Notes under the pieces: model-generated
Seen by the model: the letters and a program-made list of their open reading frames with translations, nothing else
What the model was told of the DNA's origin: nothing
The model's database searches: none
Assembly: GCA_019119935.1 (NCBI GenBank)
Contig: DWWA01000027.1
Coordinates: forward strand, 1-64,000
Direction of reading: 5' to 3'
Length of the DNA: 64,000 nucleotides
From: Candidatus Ruthenibacterium merdavium
GTDB lineage: Bacteria > Bacillota > Clostridia > Oscillospirales > Ruminococcaceae
Program-made: the position numbers and the translations under genes
Part shown: piece after piece, positions 25,910 through 34,711 of the stretch
Position numbering within the stretch: position 1 is the stretch's first letter
Layout of the letters: every line of letters begins with the position of its first letter

Positions 25910-26824
25910 TCAGCCTTTTACAGCACCAATCATCATGCCCTTGACAAAGTGCTTTTGAACAAAGGGATAAATAATGAGAACGGGCAGAGAAGAAACAATG
26001 ATAACGCCGTACTTAATCATTTCCGAAAGCTGACGCTGCGCTTCCAGCGTTTCCATGCTGGCGCTGCCCATGTTGGCAACGTTCTGAGACTGAATTAAAA
26101 TCTCACGCAAAATCACCTGCAAGGGCTGTTTTGCCGCGTCGATGATATAAATCAAAGCGCTGAAGTAGGAGTTCCAGTGGCCTACCGCGTAAATGAGCAG
26201 CATAACGGCGATAATCGGCTTCGAGATAGGCAAAACAATCTGGAAGAAGTATTTAATGTAGTCGCATCCGTCGACGTTTGCCGCCTCCCAAAGCTCATTC
26301 GGAATGCTTTGGTCAAAGAATGTTCTTGCAACGATGAGGTTGTAAACGCTGACTGCGCCGGGCAGAACGAGCGCCCAAACCGTGTCGTACAGGCCCAAAT
26401 CCTGAATCAGCAAATAAGTGGGAATCAGGCCGCCGCCGAAGAACATGGTGAAAGTAAACAGGAACATCAGGAATTTAGAGCCAACCATTTCACGGCGGGA
26501 AAACGCGAACGCTGCCGGAATGGTTGCAATCAGATTGATCGATGTACCGAGAATCGTGTAAATAATGCTGTTTTTGTAGCCGATCCAAATTTTTTCAAAC
26601 TTGAAGATTTCAGCGTACCCGCGTACATTGAAGCCCTTGGGCCACAGCAGCACGTTGCCGGCGGCCACTTCGTTGGGAGAGCTGAAAGAAGCAATGATAA
26701 TAAACCACAAGGGGTACAGAACGATAATCAAAATGAGGAACAGAAAGATGTGGTTGATAATGTCGAACGCTTTATCCGACTTACTCTGTTTTTTAAATTC
26801 CTTGCTGACCAATTGAAATGCCAT
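25910..26824 (-). CDS. Carbohydrate ABC transporter permease (LplC/YtcP type)
   Basis: 304 aa from ATG 26824 (GAGGAGG 9 nt upstream; the upstream in-frame start is not supported). Six predicted membrane helices, and the EAA loop ELWEAANVDGCDYIKYFFQIVLP that docks the ATPase. The N-terminal FNVRGYAEIF and the final VQKHFVKGMMIGAVKG tail are typical of this subfamily. It pairs with the permease just upstream (14-bp gap). Confidence 0.93.
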   Translation of the reverse strand: MAFQLVSKEFKKQSKSDKAFDIINHIFLFLILIIVLYPLWFIIIASFSSPNEVAAGNVLLWPKGFNVRGYAEIFKFEKIWIGYKNSIIYTILGTSINLIATIPAAFAFSRREMVGSKFLMFLFTFTMFFGGGLIPTYLLIQDLGLYDTVWALVLPGAVSVYNLIVARTFFDQSIPNELWEAANVDGCDYIKYFFQIVLPISKPIIAVMLLIYAVGHWNSYFSALIYIIDAAKQPLQVILREILIQSQNVANMGSASMETLEAQRQLSEMIKYGVIIVSSLPVLIIYPFVQKHFVKGMMIGAVKG

Positions 26825-26838
26825 GCTTGTTTTCCTCC

Positions 26839-27807
26839 TCACCAAATCGAGCTTTGTCCCATTTTCTTCGCAAGCTTGTTCACCGTCAACAGCAAGATGC
26901 AGTTGATTACCGTGTTGAACAAACCTACTGCCGTGGAGAAGCCGTACTCACTGGAAATCAAGCCCACTTTATAAATATAAGTAGAAATAATTTCCGAAAC
27001 ACCCGTGTTCAGCGGATTCTGCATCAAGAAAGCTTTCTCAAAGCCAACGCTCATAATCGAGCCGCAGCTCAAAATCAAGGTAATCACGACGGTGGGCATA
27101 ATCGAGGGCAAATCAATGTAGAAGATTCGCTGCAGTTTCGTTGCGCCGTCGATGATGGCTGCCTCGTGCAGTTCCGGGCTTACGCCTGCCAGCGCCGCAA
27201 TGTAGATGACCGCGCTCCAGCCCATGCTCTGCCAAACACCGGACCACACATAGATGTGGCGCCAATATTTCTCGAGGCCCATAAACAAAATGGAATCATG
27301 CCCCAGGAGATTGATGAACTGGTTTATGAAACCTTTGTCGGCAAACACGATGTTGATGATGCCAACGAGAACAACCGTAGAAATAAAGTACGGCGCATAA
27401 GTAACGGTCTGCACCGTCTTTTTAAACTTCATGTTGCGAACGGAGTTCAGCCCCAATGCCAAGATGATGGGAATGGGGAAGCCAACCAGCAAGCCGTAAA
27501 GGCTGATAACGAGCGTGTTTCTCAGCAGCTGAACAAAGTAAGGCGAATTAAAAAAGCGCTGAAAGTGCTCGAGGCCAACCCACTCACTTCCCATAATTCC
27601 AAGGAACGGGCTGTAATCCTTAAACGCAAGAAGAATACCGTACATCGGAATATAAGAGAAGATGATCAAGCCGATCAAGGCAGGCGCGACAAACAGGTAG
27701 AGCTGCCAGCTTTTCTTCAGCCTTTTCCCAAGGCTTTGTTTCGGCGGTGTAAAAGAGGCGGTTTGTTTTTGCGCCGCAGCCACCGCGCCTCCCTTAACTG
27801 TTTTCAT
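26839..27807 (-). CDS. Sugar ABC transporter permease (LplB/YteP type)
   Basis: 322 aa. ATG 27807 is preferred, since the ATG at 27813 is only two bases from AGGAGG. Features: long cytosolic N-terminus, WQLYLFVAPALIGLIIFSYIPMYGI first helix, EAA loop ELHEAAIIDGATKLQRIFYIDLPSI. First gene of the importer operon, directly behind the promoter at 27861-27889. Together with the next two genes it makes a complex-oligosaccharide importer lacking its own ATPase. Confidence 0.93.
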   Translation of the reverse strand: MKTVKGGAVAAAQKQTASFTPPKQSLGKRLKKSWQLYLFVAPALIGLIIFSYIPMYGILLAFKDYSPFLGIMGSEWVGLEHFQRFFNSPYFVQLLRNTLVISLYGLLVGFPIPIILALGLNSVRNMKFKKTVQTVTYAPYFISTVVLVGIINIVFADKGFINQFINLLGHDSILFMGLEKYWRHIYVWSGVWQSMGWSAVIYIAALAGVSPELHEAAIIDGATKLQRIFYIDLPSIMPTVVITLILSCGSIMSVGFEKAFLMQNPLNTGVSEIISTYIYKVGLISSEYGFSTAVGLFNTVINCILLLTVNKLAKKMGQSSIW

Positions 27808-27827
27808 AAACATGACCTCCTGAATCC

Positions 27828-27903
27828 CATTTGTTAACTAACCGTTTGGTTTGTAAGCTTATCTTATCGTGATTTTGCCCATTTGTCAACGCATTTGTTA
27901 ACT
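27828..27903 (-). promoter_or_regulatory. Promoter of the importer operon flanked by a 12-bp direct repeat
   Basis: Minus-strand -35 TTGACA (27889-27884), 17-bp spacer, -10 TAAGAT (27866-27861). The 12-mer CATTTGTTAACT occurs at 27828-27839 and again at 27892-27903, one copy on each side of the promoter, 64 bp apart, each with the palindrome GTTAAC. The paired placement suggests a regulator binding upstream and downstream of RNA polymerase, possibly with DNA looping. A further AACC-N4-GGTT element sits at the start of transcription. Which protein binds is unknown. Confidence 0.65.
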
Positions 27904-28232
27904 TCTTTTTTGTACAGAAGACAAATTCGTATAACCCAACATGTTTGATTCTGCTTTTTTATGCAATTTCACATATGTTTTTCCATTTCCCCTTAACTTT
28001 TTCAAAAAATGTTTCTTTCTTTGGAAAATAGTCCAATTCAAAGCCTTGTATTTGCTCTTTTTCCGTCTTTTTGACTAAACTTCATCACTTTTTTGCTCAA
28101 TTCCTTTTTTCACAAAATTAATTGACAGAAAAAAGACAAATTGATTACAGTTTCTCTCAAGCAAATTTTTACTTGAAAATGTTACTTAACTTTTTTAGCA
28201 TTGTTTCTTTTTGTTAATTTTTCCCTCTTGGC
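27904..28232. other. AT-rich intergenic region upstream of the importer operon
   Basis: No gene is visible. The stretch is highly AT-rich with long T tracts, which may provide intrinsic curvature or an UP-like element, though it is more than needed for that. Confidence 0.4.
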
Positions 28233-28276
28233 AGACAAAAAAGGTCTGATGCTCATCTTGTTATGAGCATCAGACC
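28233..28276 (-). terminator. Strong terminator after the metallophosphoesterase gene
   Basis: A perfect 14-bp stem GGTCTGATGCTCAT / ATGAGCATCAGACC with a six-base loop, followed on the minus strand by TTTTTTTG. Confidence 0.92.
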
Positions 28277-28293
28277 CTTGCAAAAATTAAAAT

Positions 28294-28959
28294 TTACCCT
28301 CTGCTTTTCCAAAAATTGCTCGGAAAGCTTAAAGCTGGGAACGTTCGGCGAACCGGCTGCACATTGGGCACATCCATTTCAAACTCGTAGTGATCGTAAG
28401 CATTGATCACATGGGTGTCAAAATGGTCGTATTCACGGGGAAACTGTCCGTAATTCATATGAACATGTCCGTGCAGGTAAATCTTCGGTTTCCAGTCCTG
28501 CAAAATTTGATTAAAACACTCAAATCCGCGATGCGGCAAATCCTCACCGTCATGGCATCCGCGCGCCGGTGCATGCGTTACCAAAATGTCAATTCCTTTT
28601 GCACGCTTTATCTTTGGTCCTAACTTTTTTGCACGGCGTACCATTTCCTTCTCATTATACTGATGCGGCCCGTTTTTATAGCGCATGGAACCGCCAAGGC
28701 CGGCGATACGCAAACCTTGGTAGTCGTAAACAATATCCTCAATACAGGTACATCCTTCCGGCGGAGTTCTCTCATAAGAAGCGTCATGGTTGCCATGCAC
28801 ATACAACACAGGGGCATGCGTAAATGTCGCTAAAAACGACAGATAGCTGGCACGCAAATCGCCGCAGGAAATAATTAAATCGACCCCTTCTAAACGTTCG
28901 GGGCGAAAGTAATCCCACAGCATTTTAGATTCCTCATCGGCCAGCGCCAATATTTTCAA
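28294..28959 (-). CDS. Calcineurin-like metallophosphoesterase
   Basis: 221 aa with TTG start (GGAGGGG upstream) overlapping the previous stop. Motifs: ALADEES in place of the usual DxH start, LIISCGDLRASY (GD), YVHGNHDAS (GNHD), LVTHAPARGCHDG (H), YLHGHVHMNYG (GHxH). The first block lacks the canonical DxH (here ALADEES), so one metal site may be altered. Substrate unknown. It is coupled to the BMP-type protein gene by a 4-bp overlap, so the two may share a nucleotide- or nucleoside-linked task. Confidence 0.85.
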   Translation of the reverse strand: MKILALADEESKMLWDYFRPERLEGVDLIISCGDLRASYLSFLATFTHAPVLYVHGNHDASYERTPPEGCTCIEDIVYDYQGLRIAGLGGSMRYKNGPHQYNEKEMVRRAKKLGPKIKRAKGIDILVTHAPARGCHDGEDLPHRGFECFNQILQDWKPKIYLHGHVHMNYGQFPREYDHFDTHVINAYDHYEFEMDVPNVQPVRRTFPALSFPSNFWKSRG

Positions 28960-30887
28960 ATTTGCCCCTCCTTTCTGTAAATTCCTTGTACTTTTACAAG
29001 CGGCTTTGCAATTTCAATCAAATCGTCAAATGCGGGAATTTGTCCAACCACATTATCTGCAAGCCAATCCATTTTTAAAATTTCCTCGGGTGTAAAGCTG
29101 CTGCCATTTTCCGGCGTCACTTGGCGCCCGCTTTGGTCAAACACCTGTCCCCCGAAAACGTCAATTTTGCCCTCACACAAGCCTTGTTTTAAAAATTCCG
29201 CCAAGCGCTTGGTTCCCGGCGGCAAGCCGCGGCTGGTTAAAAGGTCAATCATCCCGGAGCCAAGCCCCCACCAATAGTTCACGGCGCATCCGTCCTCGGC
29301 AGTATCCGCTTTCCATGTATTGTTCAGGATGCTGCGCAGAATTTTCTCATAAAATTCGCCCCAATGCCAGAACGGCATCGCCATCGGAACCGGCTGATTT
29401 TCATGTGTCAGCAGATACACACCGTAGGCGCGCTCTCCTTTCGGCAAACCGGTATCCGGGCTGGAAAGCACATGAATATCTTTTTGCTTGAAAAACTCCA
29501 TTCCCGGGCTGTCTTTTTCCGATGTCCACTGCAAATAAATGCGTGCACGGGGGTTAACCAGCTTTGCACCGATGGCAAACGCATTCACGCCCGCCGTCAT
29601 ACCGTAAATGGGATAAGTGGCAAAATATCCAATCTTATCGTTTTCCGTCAAGGAGGCCGCAATGGCGCCCAAAATAAACTTTGCCTCGTACAATCTGCCG
29701 TAATAAGTGCGAATGGTCGGATGCGGCATGTTGAGCGAGCAGTTTAAAATTTTCACGTCGGGGTGGCGCGCTGCGGCGCGCAGACTTGCGCCGAGAAGCT
29801 TCGGTGTTGTCGTGAAAATGACACTGCTTCCCTCTTGAATTGCCTTTTCAATCACTTCATCATCGTCTGTCCCGATGCGGATATTATCATACACATGGGT
29901 GTAAACGCGATTCGCAAGTGCTTCATCAACATAGCTTCTGCCGAACTCATGCGCATAAACCCAAGCGCTGGTGTCGGCGCTTTTTTCGTATAAGAAAGCG
30001 GCATTGATGGTAAACTGCTCAATCGGCAGAATGCGTGACAGCAAAGGCGTGGAACGATTCTCCGGCTCCATGGAAACTTCCACCGCTCCCGCTTTTGTCA
30101 GGCCTACCACTTCGGGCCAAAGCGCCTCCAGCGTTTGCTCCATCTCACTCGCAGAGCGTCCGATTTGCTGCTCATAGGGGTAAAGCTCCAAGTACATCAG
30201 CAGAGCGTCGCCCACGGTAATGGGGAGCTTTTTGCCGCCGAGTTTTTCAAACACTCCGGCAAAATTGTAGTAAACAGAGGCAAAATCACGGCGCTGCTCC
30301 TCCGTCCACGGTTCGCGTTTTCCTTCGCAAGTGAGCATCAAAAGGCGCTCAAATCGGCCCTGCTCACTAAAGCCGATGAAATTCACCTTCGTAATATCAT
30401 AAAAAGCCAAAAATTCATGATAAATTTCGCTGCCTTTGCTGCCGCTTCTGCGCGGGACAATGCGCGTGACATATCCGGGAATAGAGGCCGCGTCAAAATA
30501 TTTTAAAACGCTGACGCGCTTGTTCCCTTCCTGCACATAAAAGCGGTTCATAAACTCAAAGGCTTTAATGGGGTCGCGAATTCCTTCATTGACATGCGCG
30601 GCGCACAAATTGGTCCATTTCATCTGAAACTCGCTGCCTTCTTCCAGCAGCGGCATGAAATTTGCCGCAAAAGCCGCCTTTCTTCCTTCGGTTTTCGTTC
30701 CGACAATCGACTCCATCGGGATATTCACAAGCCCCAGCGGTTCAATACGTTCCACTTGTGTATTTTCAAGAATATCGTCAAGCACTTGCAAGTAGGGGTA
30801 GCTGCCTTTGGCTACGCGCCAACGGAACTCCCGGTGTCCTTTTCTCAGCGCTTTGCGATATTCCTCTTTTGCTTGTTGAACGTCCAT
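28956..30887 (-). CDS. Cytosolic BMP-type substrate-binding protein with ParB-like N-terminal region
   Basis: 643 aa. The C-terminal 360 residues are a BMP/Med/PnrA-type nucleoside-binding fold (AWVYAHEFGRSYVDEAL, VIFTTTPKLLGASLRAAARHPDVKILNCS, AKFILGAIAASLTENDKIGYF, YGMTAGVNAFAIGAK). The N-terminus is not a signal peptide; instead it has NRFYVQEGNKRVSVLKYFDAASIPGYVTRIVP, which resembles the ParB/sulfiredoxin-like 'GNHRL' motif region. So the protein should be intracellular and act as a sensor or regulator rather than as a transporter subunit. SD GGAGG before ATG 30887. Such fusions occur in Clostridia but I know of no assigned role. Confidence 0.75.
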   Translation of the reverse strand: MDVQQAKEEYRKALRKGHREFRWRVAKGSYPYLQVLDDILENTQVERIEPLGLVNIPMESIVGTKTEGRKAAFAANFMPLLEEGSEFQMKWTNLCAAHVNEGIRDPIKAFEFMNRFYVQEGNKRVSVLKYFDAASIPGYVTRIVPRRSGSKGSEIYHEFLAFYDITKVNFIGFSEQGRFERLLMLTCEGKREPWTEEQRRDFASVYYNFAGVFEKLGGKKLPITVGDALLMYLELYPYEQQIGRSASEMEQTLEALWPEVVGLTKAGAVEVSMEPENRSTPLLSRILPIEQFTINAAFLYEKSADTSAWVYAHEFGRSYVDEALANRVYTHVYDNIRIGTDDDEVIEKAIQEGSSVIFTTTPKLLGASLRAAARHPDVKILNCSLNMPHPTIRTYYGRLYEAKFILGAIAASLTENDKIGYFATYPIYGMTAGVNAFAIGAKLVNPRARIYLQWTSEKDSPGMEFFKQKDIHVLSSPDTGLPKGERAYGVYLLTHENQPVPMAMPFWHWGEFYEKILRSILNNTWKADTAEDGCAVNYWWGLGSGMIDLLTSRGLPPGTKRLAEFLKQGLCEGKIDVFGGQVFDQSGRQVTPENGSSFTPEEILKMDWLADNVVGQIPAFDDLIEIAKPLVKVQGIYRKEGQI

Positions 30888-30959
30888 ACTTCCCCCTCCG
30901 TTTCCTCCATGGCAAGGTTATTACTTTCATCTTAACCCGTTATGAGATAAAATGCAATA

Positions 30960-30988
30960 TTGTTTTCGCAACATTTCCATATTATAAT
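30960..30988 (+). promoter_or_regulatory. Sigma-A promoter of the M20 amidohydrolase gene
   Basis: -35 TTGTTT (30960-30965), 17-bp spacer, perfect -10 TATAAT (30983-30988), 62 bp before the start codon. Confidence 0.75.
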
Positions 30989-31049
30989 GGTAAATACAGA
31001 TTCATTCCGTGTGCGCGCTCAAAAAGCACATGTCAAAGAGGGAGAAGAA

Positions 31050-32486
31050 ATGGACGATCGAAATCAAGTAGAATCATTGATACAAGCGCAAAGCGATGCG
31101 CTTAAGCGCACTGCCAAACAAGTGTGGGATGCGGCAGAACTGAACTGGCGGGAAACCAAAAGTGCCGATGCCTTAAAACAATATCTTTCCGAGCAGGGTT
31201 TTTCGATAAAAGCGCCCGTTTGCGGCATGGACACCGCTTTTATTGCACAGCAGACAGTGGGCAGCGGCGGGCCTGTCGTTGCCTTTTTAGCGGAATATGA
31301 CGCCCTTCCCGGCCTTTCGCAGTGCGCGGCACACACCACTCCGAACGCCGTGCAGGAAGGAGGCGCCGGCCACGGCTGCGGGCATAACTTATTGGGTGCC
31401 GGTGCTGCGGGCGCGGCTGCCGCACTTGTCGATGCCTTAAAAGCGCGCGGCCTCAGCGCCGTGGTGCGCTGTTACGGCTGTCCTGCTGAGGAAGACGGCG
31501 GCGGAAAAGTATTTTTTGCACGCGAAGGCGCTTTTAACGACGTACAAGCTGTGTTCGCTTGGCATCCGGGCGACGCCAACTACGTTTTGGGACAGGGCAC
31601 GCTTGCTGTCACCGGCGTTTTATACCGTTTTTCCGGTATCACGGCACACGCTGCCGCGGCTCCGCACACGGGGCGCAGCGCGCTGGATGCCTGCGAGCTG
31701 ATGAATGTAGGATGCAATTATCTGCGAGAGCACATTCTGCCGACTGCACGTCTGCACTATGCCTATCGGGATACCGGCGGAACCGCCCCGAACGTAGTTC
31801 CTGACCGCGCATGCCTGCACTATTACGTGCGCGCGTGCAAAGTCAAAGACATGATGGAAATTAAAAAGCGTGTAGACGATGTGGCGCGCGGCGCAGCCCT
31901 CATGACAGGCACCACGCTGAGCATTGAAGAAGTGGACGGTTTTTCCGACTTTATTCCGAACCGCACCTTGAGCGAATTGACCGCACAGTGCTTAGAGGAA
32001 ATCGGAGCGCCTGCTTTTGACAGTGAGGACGAAGCGCTGGCACAGCGTTTTTCCGCCTCCTTTTCACCGGAGGCTCGAATGGCTAACTTAGCCGTGAGCT
32101 GTCACCAGTCCGGTTTAGACGCAAACGAGCTGGCACAGCAGGTGTTGTGCCGCCAAACAGCCCCTTACCGCCATGAACCGCATTTGACAGAGCCGGGCAG
32201 TACCGACGTGGGCGACGTCAGTTACTGCGCGCCGACGGTTCAGCTTTATTGCAGCTGCTGGGCGCTGGGAAGCGGCGGCCATAACTGGCAGGTAACGGCA
32301 CAAAGTGCATCGTCCTTAGGCGAAAAGGGAATGCTGACCGCCGCGAAAGTGCTGGCCCTTGCGGCACTGCGTGCTGTGGAGCGGCCCGAACTGTTGGCCG
32401 CTGCCGAAAAAGAGCTGAAACAAACTTGCCCGGACGGTTATTACTGCCCTATGCCGGCGCAAGCAAAACCGCACCCGGCGCCGTAA
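31050..32486 (+). CDS. M20 family amidohydrolase (AbgB-like)
   Basis: 478 aa from ATG 31050 (GAGGGAG upstream; the frame is open 90 bp further without a site). M20D features: VAFLAEYDALPGL, GHGCGHNLLGAGAAGAA with Cys/His metal ligands, CPAEEDGGGKVFF, FAWHPGD, and a dimerisation domain (FSGITAHAAAAPHTGRSALDA). The family includes AbgB, which cleaves p-aminobenzoyl-glutamate, and related acyl-amino-acid hydrolases. The exact substrate is open. It is followed 27 bp later by a dCMP deaminase gene and they share a terminator. Confidence 0.88.
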   Translation: MDDRNQVESLIQAQSDALKRTAKQVWDAAELNWRETKSADALKQYLSEQGFSIKAPVCGMDTAFIAQQTVGSGGPVVAFLAEYDALPGLSQCAAHTTPNAVQEGGAGHGCGHNLLGAGAAGAAAALVDALKARGLSAVVRCYGCPAEEDGGGKVFFAREGAFNDVQAVFAWHPGDANYVLGQGTLAVTGVLYRFSGITAHAAAAPHTGRSALDACELMNVGCNYLREHILPTARLHYAYRDTGGTAPNVVPDRACLHYYVRACKVKDMMEIKKRVDDVARGAALMTGTTLSIEEVDGFSDFIPNRTLSELTAQCLEEIGAPAFDSEDEALAQRFSASFSPEARMANLAVSCHQSGLDANELAQQVLCRQTAPYRHEPHLTEPGSTDVGDVSYCAPTVQLYCSCWALGSGGHNWQVTAQSASSLGEKGMLTAAKVLALAALRAVERPELLAAAEKELKQTCPDGYYCPMPAQAKPHPAP

Positions 32487-32513
32487 TAGAGCAAATGAAA
32501 AAGGAGGCGCGAA

Positions 32514-32999
32514 ATGAAACGTCAGGATTATTTGACATGGGACGAGTATTTTATGGGCATTGCTTTGCTCAGCGCACAGCGCAGCAAGGATAACTCTTCT
32601 CAGGTAGGCGCATGCATCGTCAGCGGAGAAAATAAAATTTTATCTCTTGGTTACAACGGAATGCCGATCGGATGCTTTGACGACGAAATGCCATGGGAGC
32701 GCGAAGGCGAACCGCTGGAAACCAAATATATGTATGTTTGCCACGCAGAGCTGAACGCGATTTTAAACCACGCGGCCGGCACGGGCTCATTAAAAGGCTC
32801 GCGCATTTATACTACGCTTTTCCCCTGCAATGAATGTGCAAAGGCACTCATTCAAAGCGGTATCCGCGAAGTCATTTATTATGAGGATAAATACGCCGAC
32901 AGCGATTCGGTGAAAGCCTCCAAGCGCATGTTTGACATGGTGGGAGTAACGTACCGCGCCTACCAAAAAACCGGCCGGCAAGTAACCTGTTCCCTTTAA
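32514..32999 (+). CDS. dCMP deaminase-type cytidine deaminase (ComEB-like)
   Basis: 161 aa, AAGGAGG at ATG 32514. Zinc site HAELNAI with catalytic Glu and [14 protein letters not shown], plus SQVGACIV and LGYNGMPIG near the N-terminus, which are typical of dCMP deaminases. Makes dUMP for thymidylate synthesis; homologues are also called ComE operon protein 2. Co-transcribed with the M20 gene. Confidence 0.9.
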   Translation: MKRQDYLTWDEYFMGIALLSAQRSKDNSSQVGACIVSGENKILSLGYNGMPIGCFDDEMPWEREGEPLETKYMYVCHAELNAILNHAAGTGSLKGSRIYTTLFPCNECAKALIQSGIREVIYYEDKYADSDSVKASKRMFDMVGVTYRAYQKTGRQVTCSL

Positions 33000-33028
33000 A
33001 TCTTTTTTTACAAACGATAAAAAACGCC

Positions 33029-33065
33029 AAAAGCCGCCCCGGACAGTTTGTCCGGGGCGGCTTTT
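33029..33065. terminator. Bidirectional terminator between dCMP deaminase and hydrogenase genes
   Basis: AAAAGCCGCCCCGGACA / TGTCCGGGGCGGCTTTT stem of 16-17 bp with a short loop, serving converging transcripts. Confidence 0.93.
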
Positions 33066-33080
33066 CACGTTAACCTGTTT

Positions 33081-34589
33081 TTATTCGTGCAGGAAGTTAA
33101 GCGAAATCTCGTATTTGGAATCGAGCGCACACTTCTGCGGTGCTGTTGCTTTATATTTATTGACAGCCGCTGTGGTCTTCACAGGGCTCAGCACTGTGCC
33201 TGCGCCGGCTACACAGCCGCCGGGACAAGCCATACCCTCCAGCAAATAGCCGTCCAGCTTTCCGGCCTTCGCCATCATCAGCATTTTCTTGCAGTCCTGC
33301 AAGCCCTGAGCCGCCATCACCTTTACTTCGCGGTCCGGGTCAAGGCGCTTAATGGCATTGACAACCGCATTCGCCACGCCGCCGGATACCGCAAAACCAC
33401 GGCCGTCTGCCGTTGCTTCGGTGGGCTCTTCCTCCTCGGCAATTTCCGAGAACTGAACGGCGCGTGCAGAGAACATGCCCATCACCTCTTCAAAGGTGAG
33501 CACGAAATCTACGTCACTGCGTACGCTGCGGCGGCTGGCCTCCAGCTTTTTCGCCGCGCACGGTCCGATAAAGACAATTTTGCAGTCCGGGTTTTCTTTC
33601 TTCAAAAGGCGTGCCGTCAACACCATCGGAGTCAGCGCCATCGAGATATACGGAGCGAAATCCGGGAACAGCTTTTTCGCCATCACGCTCCATGCGGGGC
33701 AGCAGGAAGTCGCCATAAACGGCTGTTTTTCCGGCACTTCACGCATGAAGTCCTTTGCCTCTTCAATTGTGCACAGGTCTGCGCCGATGGCAACCTCCGC
33801 CACGTCGTCAAAGCCCAAAAGCTTCATAGCGGGCTTGAGCTTTGCCGCGGTCATCTCAGGGCCGAACTGACCGATAAACGCCGGAGCAACTGCCGCAATC
33901 ACACGCTCGCCGCTGTTGATGGCCTGAATTACTTGGAAAATCTGGCTCTTGTCAGCAATGGCACCAAACGGGCAGTTCACAAGGCACATGCCGCAGGAAA
34001 CGCACTTATCGTAGTCAATGGTCGCGTGGCCCTGCTCGTCGGAGCTGATGGCATCCATTCCGCATGCTTTCGCACAGGGGCGCTCCATTTTATTGATCGC
34101 GCCGTAGGGGCAAACGTTGGCGCACTGGCCGCACTTGACGCACTTGTCTTGGTCAATCACGCTTTTTCCGTGCACAATGGAAACGGCCTTTTTCGGGCAG
34201 ATTTCTACGCAGGGGTGCTCCAAGCAGCCCTGGCACATGTTGGTGACATGGTACGATTTCTCCGGGCAGGCGTTGCACGCAAACTTGATGATGTTGATGA
34301 GGGGCGGCTCGTAATATTTTTCAGGCACGGCACATTCCTCAATACCGTCTGTCAAAGGAGCATGCTTATCAATCGGACGCAAAGGCAGCCCACACGCCAG
34401 ACGCAGGCGCTCGCCGACAATGGCGCGCTCAAGAAAAATACTGTCACGATATTTACCCACATCACCGGGCAAAATTTTGTAGGGCAGTTTCTCAATGCGG
34501 TGATAATCGCCGCCTTCATACGCCATTCTTGCCACTTCGGTAAACACCTTGCGGCGGATATCGGTTACAGAAGAATAGATGCCACGCAT
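33081..34589 (-). CDS. Monomeric [FeFe] hydrogenase (group B-like)
   Basis: 502 aa. Cys-rich ferredoxin-like region at about 105-215: NMCQGCLEHPCVEICPKKAV, KCVKCGQCANVCPYGAI, CAKAC and KCVSCGMCLVNCPFGAI, for several [4Fe-4S] clusters. H-cluster motifs: L1 TSCCPAW, L2 GPCAAKKLEA, L3 EGMACPGGCVAGAG. The canonical group A forms are TSCCPGW and MPC..K; the A in L1 and GPCAAK in L2 agree with the group B monomeric enzymes of Clostridia. Produces or oxidises H2 with ferredoxin as partner. Maturases HydEFG are not in the window. ATG 34589 follows AAGGAG and GGAG sites. Confidence 0.9.
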   Translation of the reverse strand: MRGIYSSVTDIRRKVFTEVARMAYEGGDYHRIEKLPYKILPGDVGKYRDSIFLERAIVGERLRLACGLPLRPIDKHAPLTDGIEECAVPEKYYEPPLINIIKFACNACPEKSYHVTNMCQGCLEHPCVEICPKKAVSIVHGKSVIDQDKCVKCGQCANVCPYGAINKMERPCAKACGMDAISSDEQGHATIDYDKCVSCGMCLVNCPFGAIADKSQIFQVIQAINSGERVIAAVAPAFIGQFGPEMTAAKLKPAMKLLGFDDVAEVAIGADLCTIEEAKDFMREVPEKQPFMATSCCPAWSVMAKKLFPDFAPYISMALTPMVLTARLLKKENPDCKIVFIGPCAAKKLEASRRSVRSDVDFVLTFEEVMGMFSARAVQFSEIAEEEEPTEATADGRGFAVSGGVANAVVNAIKRLDPDREVKVMAAQGLQDCKKMLMMAKAGKLDGYLLEGMACPGGCVAGAGTVLSPVKTTAAVNKYKATAPQKCALDSKYEISLNFLHE

Positions 34590-34625
34590 AACTCCAAAAA
34601 CTCCTTCGTTATTTTTTCCACAATC

Positions 34626-34654
34626 ATCATACCACTATGGCCTGTCCAGCGCAA
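34626..34654 (-). promoter_or_regulatory. Sigma-A promoter of the hydrogenase gene
   Basis: Minus strand -35 TTGCGC (34654-34649), 17-bp spacer, -10 TATGAT (34631-34626), 37 bp before the start codon. Confidence 0.65.
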
Positions 34655-34711
34655 TAGCTTTGCCCGACATTTGTTCAAAAATTCTATATTTTTTATGGAA
34701 AATTTCAATTT

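Noticed and set aside
26818..27837. 339-codon plus-strand frame
   Set aside because: Antisense of the LplB-type permease; hydrophilic Asn/His/Arg-rich product typical of the complement of membrane codons.
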